Part shown: positions 59,441-64,000 of the stretch, piece after piece
Layout of the letters: every line of letters begins with the position of its first letter
Numbering within the stretch: position 1 is the first letter of the stretch
Assembly (NCBI RefSeq): GCF_000202635.1
Contig: NC_015125.1
Location: 1,550,001 to 1,614,000, forward strand
From: Microbacterium testaceum StLB037
GTDB lineage: Bacteria; Actinomycetota; Actinomycetes; Actinomycetales; Microbacteriaceae
DNA: 64,000 nucleotides
Direction: 5' to 3'
Program-made: the position numbers and the translations under genes
The notes under the pieces: model-generated
Told to the model about the DNA's origin: nothing
What the model saw: the letters and a program-made list of their open reading frames with translations, nothing else
The model's database searches: none

Positions 59441-60535
59441 ATCCCTCGTGTGATGCAAATGGTTCGCATGTTGAGTCGGGCGCTCGGGCGGCTCGAGTGA
59501 GTGACCACGCCCCGATTGCAGGTTCTGGCACGACCTCACGGCGTGGACCTCGCGTGCAGTTCCGGCGCTGCCGTCGTTCTGTACCTGATTCCGATCTCGC
59601 CTGGCGCCACTTGCTGAACCTGACCTGGGCTTAGGCGAGCGCACGCGGGTGCCTCACAGCGCGGTGGTATACCGAGATGGGTTTCCGACGAGCGGAGCGT
59701 CGGATCCGTCGGACCGCCGAAGGACGTTGCCGCGCCGAGGTGCCAACCCCCGGCGAGTTGTGGCACTAGTTTCACGCGGTGTGGTGTGTTTCGTGGCAGC
59801 CGTCCGGTGTGAGCGATCACTGTGGAGCCACGAGCGAGCGCCATGTACGCCGAGATTCTTCTTCGAGGCGGTGTGGTTCGCGCCTGTTGTCGTGCGGGTC
59901 CGGCGGCATCGCCATAGGTGGCATCGCAGCGGTCTCTGCCGTCTCGAGTGCCGCAGTGACCGGAGCACATTCGCGTCGGTGTGCGCGACTCCGAGCCTGG
60001 AGCTGGCTGCGGGCCAATTCTCGCTCACTCGGAATGCACACGGTCGTGCTGATATCCGTGTGTGCTCCCGATCCACCCAAGACGGAGACGTTCGTAGATG
60101 GGGTGTGACAGGCGGGTCTCCCGGCTAGGAACTCACCAGGGCGCTGGACGCAGCTGGCGGTTGCGGATCGAGGGTGTCGGGGCCGCGTTGCCTCGGCGTC
60201 AGTCCAGCTGGGCCGCGGATTGGACGGAACTACACCGTGGGGTTGCGTGAGCCGAGGAACCTGTCCGCAGGCACCGCGTACGTCACGCCGACGCCATGGG
60301 GAAGCACAAAGTCGGGCATCCTGCGTCCCCGCACACACCCCTTACGGGGACACGGGAGCCGCGCGAGGTCTGCGGCAAAGTGTCAAATGTGCCTACAGGC
60401 ACCGATCACGCGGTCAGATGCCGGCGGCGGCGGGTGCGCCGCGGCCACGATGGTGAGCTGTCGATCTGCCCTGCCCCTCCCCCGCTGCCATGTTGCCGCG
60501 TGCAAGACGGAGGGAGGGTGTTGCGCTGGCCAAGT

Positions 60536-60549
60536 GTTTGACGTGAAAC
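60536..60549. other. parS: parS-like site 3 (one mismatch)
   Basis: GTTTGACGTGAAAC differs from parS only at the fifth base. It is flanked by T and A as in the 16-base consensus. Confidence 0.6.
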
Positions 60550-60814
60550 ATGCCGAGTGTCCGGGTGTCGGAAGAAGCCGCGGGCTGAACATCGCAGCCG
60601 CCTACATCCCTGAGCCGATCCGCGGGCGGTCATGAGAGTCGGCACTGTTGCAGCTTCGCCGCGTGGCCCGGGGAGTGCTCTCCGCGTGTACGGAGCGTCA
60701 CCGCAGCCATCGATTGGGAGGTGGTCTGGGCCGCCTCGCGCGCTCTCCGGAGTGTGGTGGTGGTGGTCGGGCCCACAATTCTGCCAGCGCCCAACTCCCC
60801 CCGCGTCTTCCGCG

Positions 60815-61190
60815 CTGGCCCGCTACGGCGACAACGGCCGCTCGCGCCACGCTCCGCTGTGAGGGTCTACCGTGACAGCTATCGCTCGCGTCGCGCTCCG
60901 CTGTGGGGCGCTGTTGTGACAGTGGCGGCTCGCGTCGCGCCCTGCTGTGAGGGTCTATCGTGACAGCTGTCGCTCTCGCGGCGCTCCGCTGTGGGGCGCT
61001 GTTGTGACAGGGGCGGCTCGCGTCGCGCCCTGCTGTGAGGGTCTATCGTGACAGCTGTCGCTCTCGCGGCGCTCCGCTGTGGGGCGCTGTTGTGACAGGG
61101 GCGGCTCGCGTCGCGCCCTGCTGTGAGGGTCTATCGTGACAGCTGTCGCTCTCGCGGCGCTCCGCTGTGGGGCGCTGTCGTGACAGCGGC
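60815..61190. repeat. tandem array: 88-bp unit made of two 44-bp half-units
   Basis: An 88-bp unit repeats with exact phase at 60859, 60947, 61035 and 61123, the last copy breaking down near 61190. Each unit consists of two related 44-bp halves (A starting GTGAGGGTCTATCGTGACAG, B starting GTGGGGCGCTGTTGTGACAG), so the array reads A-B-A-B. The later copies are almost identical. A diverged B-like half lies at 60815-60858. Each A half contains the palindrome GACAGCTGTC. No protein of known type is encoded. Confidence 0.93.
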
Positions 61191-61771
61191 CGCCCGCACC
61201 GAGTCCGGCCCTGGGCCTTCTGCGGCCGTGGCCGCGTCGACGGTGCGACGAACACCCGCGCCGCCGAGAGATGTGGGCCGGTATCGCAAGATGGGGCCGA
61301 CATAGCGAGGTGGACAGAGATGGCGGGCTCACGGGCCGACCTCCTCGGCTCGCGACGCCGCTACGACGCGTGTGAGGCGTGGAGATGAGTTCCGAAGACG
61401 CCCCCATTGGCGCGACTCCTTCGAGCTTTGTCTTGCTGGACCCGGTATTGGGCTCCCTTCCGCGTCTCAACGCGGGTGCGGCCTGCACGTGTGGCGTGTC
61501 GGCTGCTGTCTCGCGACATCACGTAGTGCAGGGGCTCCTGAGCGAAACCGCTTCTCGACGTGACGCGCGGAATCCGGTCAGCATCCCCGCGATGCCGTGA
61601 ATCTGGCACCGACGCTCGACGGTTCTTGCGATGAGGTTGCGGCAAGGCGGTGGGGCACCTTGCACAGGCCCGCCCCAACTCGGACCGGGTCACCGCGGTC
61701 CAGAAGGAGGCTCCCGGGGTGCTGTCAGGACCAGATGCAGTGATCAGGTTGTGAATGGGCAGGGCGCCCGT

Positions 61772-61785
61772 GTTTCACGTGAAAC
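61772..61785. other. parS: parS site 4 (perfect)
   Basis: GTTTCACGTGAAAC, flanked by T and C. Confidence 0.92.
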
Positions 61786-61860
61786 CCCACGGGTGCGGCT
61801 TCTTCAGGACGCAGGGTCCGCGTGGCTGTGTGCCCTGGACGCGGCACGTGCCCTGTCGCG

Positions 61861-61874
61861 ACGCCACGTGGCGT
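61861..61874. other. 14-bp palindrome ACGCCACGTGGCGT
   Basis: A perfect palindrome with the parS core CACGTG but different arms, 76 bases after parS site 4; GGCACGTGCC lies just before it at 61843-61852. Confidence 0.5.
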
Positions 61875-62195
61875 GGAGGAGAAACACCCCGCTTCGCACG
61901 GGAGCCGAGCACCGCCCCACGGCGGACGGGACAGCAACGTTTGTGTGAATGCCGGACGCCGGAACTGGCTCGGTGAATAGACGACACATTCTGCACCCGA
62001 GGCTTGGGGCGCGCGAGGCCAGTGCGCCGATCGCACTTCGCTGAGATCACGCCTGCGATGGCACATTGGATATTGACCCAATTGATGATGATCACGCCGC
62101 GGTGAGCCTTTCGCTCGGTTGCCCTACAGTGCAGAACGTCGCTGGCCGCCTCAATCGACAGGGATGGCTTGGCCGTGCACGGAACGGACTCCGGC

Positions 62196-62209
62196 GTTTC
62201 ACGTGAAAC
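62196..62209. other. parS: parS site 5 (perfect)
   Basis: GTTTCACGTGAAAC in the context CCGGC-parS-A. Confidence 0.92.
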
Positions 62210-62638
62210 ATCGGGGTGTGAGCCTGGCTCATCCGAGTGCCGAAACCGTGGCTCCATGCGATCCGCTGCACACTCCCACGTTTGGAATGCGCACCCGCCC
62301 GCCAGGCGCTCTCTCGTCGCGAGTTAGCCGTCGCGGTCTCCGTGCAATGGTCTGGCGTTGACCCGCGGCGCCTCACCCGAGCGCGAGGTGGGGTGACACG
62401 GTGCGCTCGGCGTCGTCGAGTCCACTAGTCGTGGTGTGGACTGAGGGGAGTGTCCGCGGGGGTCTCAAGAGATCCTCGACGCACCGGCCTACTCGGACAC
62501 GGGTGTCGCTTGGGGTAGTGCCGGCTTTGGACCAAGCGTGGGTGCCCCGCCCCAAATGGTCGCATCTAGCTCTACGGCGCTCTGGGCCCAAGGAACACCG
62601 TCTGGTGACGGAAAGCGGAGGGTGAGCGAGCAGGACAT

Positions 62639-62652
62639 GTTTCACGTGAAAC
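62639..62652. other. parS: parS site 6 (perfect)
   Basis: GTTTCACGTGAAAC, flanked by T and G. Confidence 0.92.
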
Positions 62653-62982
62653 GGAAGAGAGATGTGCCGAGCGCGGGGCAGGTAGGAACGACTGTGGGCG
62701 GCCCTGGTGGTGTTCTGATCGGGAGCGGGCACGTCACGGCATCGCGCGACCGACCGCTCGTTCGCTGACATGCAGGGGCCGAAGGTGGACCGGATCAGGA
62801 GCGTCGAAGAGGCGCAACGAGATGGCGCGATGATGATCCGGACGCGAGCCAGAACGCATCGACACATCCACACGACGGGAATGGCTCCGCGGAGGGTGGG
62901 TCAGCGTGTCCCGATCGCCGCCATCCAGTACGTCGTTCCCATCAATGGAGCCGGAGCAGCACCACGGTAGACCGCTGCCGCG

Positions 62983-63062
62983 GCGGTGCGGCGGTGCGGC
63001 GGTGCGGCGGTGCGGCGGTGCGGCGGTGCGGCGGTGCGGGGATGCGGGGATGCGGGGATGCC
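62983..63062. repeat. 8-bp tandem repeat, ten units
   Basis: Seven exact copies of GCGGTGCG (62983-63038) are followed by three variant units of GGGATGCG type (63039-63062, the last ending CC). An eight-base unit shifts all frames when copy number changes, consistent with non-coding sequence. Confidence 0.92.
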
Positions 63063-63262
63063 CGGCTGCGGCCAACCCCCCTCAGGTTCAGATCGACGAA
63101 GGAGCGTTCCGAGTTGCATTCCTCCAATGAGTTCAGAATCGATCCCACGGCTCGCCCCGGCCGTCGAACGAGACAGGCTCGCGCTCCTGCGGCGCGACGT
63201 CAACGAGCGAGGCGTCACGGGCTCGGCGATGGTGAAGCACGCAATCGGGTAGCGCATTCTCA

Positions 63263-63292
63263 CCTCACCTACCCTCCCCTCACCTACCCTCC
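63263..63292. repeat. 15-bp direct repeat, two copies
   Basis: CCTCACCTACCCTCC occurs twice in tandem about 85 bases before parA, in a pyrimidine-rich stretch. Confidence 0.8.
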
Positions 63293-63368
63293 CCACAGGG
63301 CATACGCGTCGGACGTCCGCGCCACCTCGCGGGTAGACTGGGCGAGTTCGGCGACGGCAAGGGAGAAC

Positions 63369-63382
63369 GTTTCACGTGAAAC
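63369..63382. other. parS: parS site 7 (perfect), spanning the parA start codon
   Basis: GTTTCACGTGAAAC; its central GTG (63376-63378) is the probable start codon of parA. ParB bound here would cover the translation start and could repress the operon. Confidence 0.92.
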
Positions 63383-64000
63383 AGTCCGACGAGACGCCAT
63401 CGTCATCCTCGTTCTTCGACTCCCCTATCGCGCGCGAGATCGCTGACCTCTCCGCGCGACGCCGTGCGCTTGAAGCCGTGAAGGTCGAACTATCTGGGCG
63501 AACGCGGGTCTTCACCGTTTCGAATCAGAAGGGCGGCGTTGGTAAGACCACGACGGCCGTGAACATCGCCGCCGCGCTGGCCTCTGTCGGCGCGCGCGTT
63601 CTGGTGATCGATCTCGACCCGCAGGGCAATGCATCCACCGCTCTCGGTGTCGCGCACAACGCGGAAACGGCGAGCATCTACGACGTCCTGATCAACGAAG
63701 TGCCCCTCGCGGACATCGTGCAGACGAGCCCGGAATCCTCCGACCTCCTCTGCGCGCCGAGCACGATCCACCTCGCGGGAGCTGAGATCGAACTCGTGTC
63801 GCAAGTCGCCCGTGAGCACCGGCTTCGCGGTGCACTACGCGACTACCTCGCCATCGAGGGTAACCATCTCGACTTCGTCATCATCGACTGTCCCCCGTCG
63901 CTGGGCCTCCTCACGATCAACGCCTTCACCGCAGCCGACGAGGTTCTCATTCCCATCCAGTGCGAGTACTACGCGCTGGAGGGTCTGAGTCAGCTCCTGG
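63376..64000 (+). CDS. parA: chromosome-partitioning ATPase ParA (truncated by window end)
   Basis: The first 208 residues are present. After a 42-residue leader come the deviant Walker A VSNQKGGVGKTTTAVNIAAALA, LVIDLDPQGNASTALG, and FVIIDCPPSLGLLTINAF, diagnostic of Soj/ParA. ParA binds DNA non-specifically with ATP and moves ParB-parS complexes. GTG 63376 lies inside parS site 7, with AAGGGAG about ten bases upstream. Alternative starts are the GTG at codon 35 (VKVELSGRTR) close to the Walker A. parB is expected beyond the window. ParA proteins usually begin closer to rsmG. Confidence 0.95.
   Translation, partial: MKQSDETPSSSSFFDSPIAREIADLSARRRALEAVKVELSGRTRVFTVSNQKGGVGKTTTAVNIAAALASVGARVLVIDLDPQGNASTALGVAHNAETASIYDVLINEVPLADIVQTSPESSDLLCAPSTIHLAGAEIELVSQVAREHRLRGALRDYLAIEGNHLDFVIIDCPPSLGLLTINAFTAADEVLIPIQCEYYALEGLSQLL

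Larger units (their letters stand above)
57822..63375. other. 5.5-kb apparently non-coding, parS-rich spacer between rsmG and parA
   Basis: No open frame in this stretch shows a recognisable family, and frames of 60-170 codons overlap on both strands without the strong third-position GC bias of the genes elsewhere in the window. Many end in peptides such as FHVK or VSRET that are simply parS read in frame. The region looks lower in GC than its surroundings. It contains seven parS or parS-like sites, an 88-bp tandem array (60815-61190), an 8-bp tandem repeat (62983-63062), a 15-bp direct repeat (63263-63292) and several other CACGTG palindromes. No tRNA, rRNA, IS end or CRISPR was seen. Confidence 0.8.

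Noticed and set aside
59775..59788. GTTTCACGCGGTGT as a parS half-site
   Set aside because: Only the left arm matches; a lone half-site is not good evidence for ParB binding.
59817..60338. 173-codon minus-strand frame, the longest in most of the spacer
   Set aside because: Its composition is Arg/Pro/Ser/Thr-rich as expected from random high-GC sequence, with no domain, promoter or start signal.
60815..61190. Tandem array as a CRISPR
   Set aside because: There are no unique spacers: the units are contiguous and nearly identical over the full 88 bases. No cas genes are present.
60955..61488. 177-codon minus-strand frame with repeated peptide units
   Set aside because: The repetition is just the 88-bp DNA array. 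Frames on both strands show similar repeats and none has other support.
58355..62873. Many short open frames in the rsmG-parA spacer containing FHVKH, FHVKR or VSRET peptides
   Set aside because: These peptides are parS translated in different frames. The frames overlap on both strands, lack ribosome binding sites and codon bias, and match no family I know.
62906..63446. Frames encoding repeated RRCGGAAV peptides near 63.0 kb
   Set aside because: They are read-throughs of the 8-bp repeat in all frames; an 8-base unit is not compatible with a stable coding repeat.

Overview
This window is a high-GC actinobacterial chromosome segment spanning the replication origin. Gene content and order (rpmH-rnpA-yidD-yidC-jag-rsmG-parA on one side; dnaA-dnaN-recF-dciA-gyrB-gyrA-DUF3566-tRNA-Ile-tRNA-Ala on the other; fhaA-fhaB-pstP-rodA-pbpA-pknA-pknB and crgA nearby) point to Actinomycetes, most likely Microbacteriaceae and probably Microbacterium. 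The genus is an inference from the overall look of the proteins, not from a search.

Layout. 1-3.6 kb: a two-component system (kinase cut by the window edge) facing a MacB-type ABC transporter. 3.7-6.1 kb: an SRPBCC protein and a KstD-like flavoprotein. 6.1-12.4 kb (minus): a six-gene Mrp Na+/H+ antiporter operon (AB fusion, C, D, E, F, G), every junction a 4-base stop/start overlap. 12.5-14.8 kb: a divergent LacI regulator and MFS transporter with paired palindromic operators. 14.8-21.5 kb: two secreted repeat proteins flanking the mismatch-repair nuclease nucS. 21.5-29.8 kb: HAD phosphatase, coiled-coil membrane protein, rhomboid-like/lysyl-phosphatidylglycerol synthase fusion, cold-shock protein, GntR regulator, small proteins, an EEP-fold hydrolase and a DUF368 (PopT-type) undecaprenyl-phosphate transporter, then tRNA-Leu. 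30.2-39.1 kb: the cell-wall growth and Ser/Thr phosphorylation operon. 39.1-44.1 kb: glutamine amidotransferase, class E sortase, crgA, rhomboid protease, cyclophilin, YbaK deacylase and Nudix genes. 44.3-57.8 kb: tRNAs and the oriC gene cluster. 57.8-63.4 kb: about 5.5 kb with no gene I can support. 63.4 kb to the end: parA, truncated.

The most unusual part is the 5.5-kb spacer between rsmG and parA, where most actinobacteria have only a short gap. It holds six perfect parS palindromes (GTTTCACGTGAAAC) and one single-mismatch site, an 88-bp tandem array built from two alternating 44-bp units, and an 8-bp tandem repeat. It looks like an expanded, gene-free centromere. The last parS contains the probable start codon of parA. 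The dnaA-dnaN intergenic region has six DnaA boxes arranged as mirror images around about 52818.

Across the window many single genes carry a TANNNT -10 hexamer 6-7 bases before the start codon, the hallmark of leaderless transcription. I used it to choose several starts and to support one 45-residue gene.
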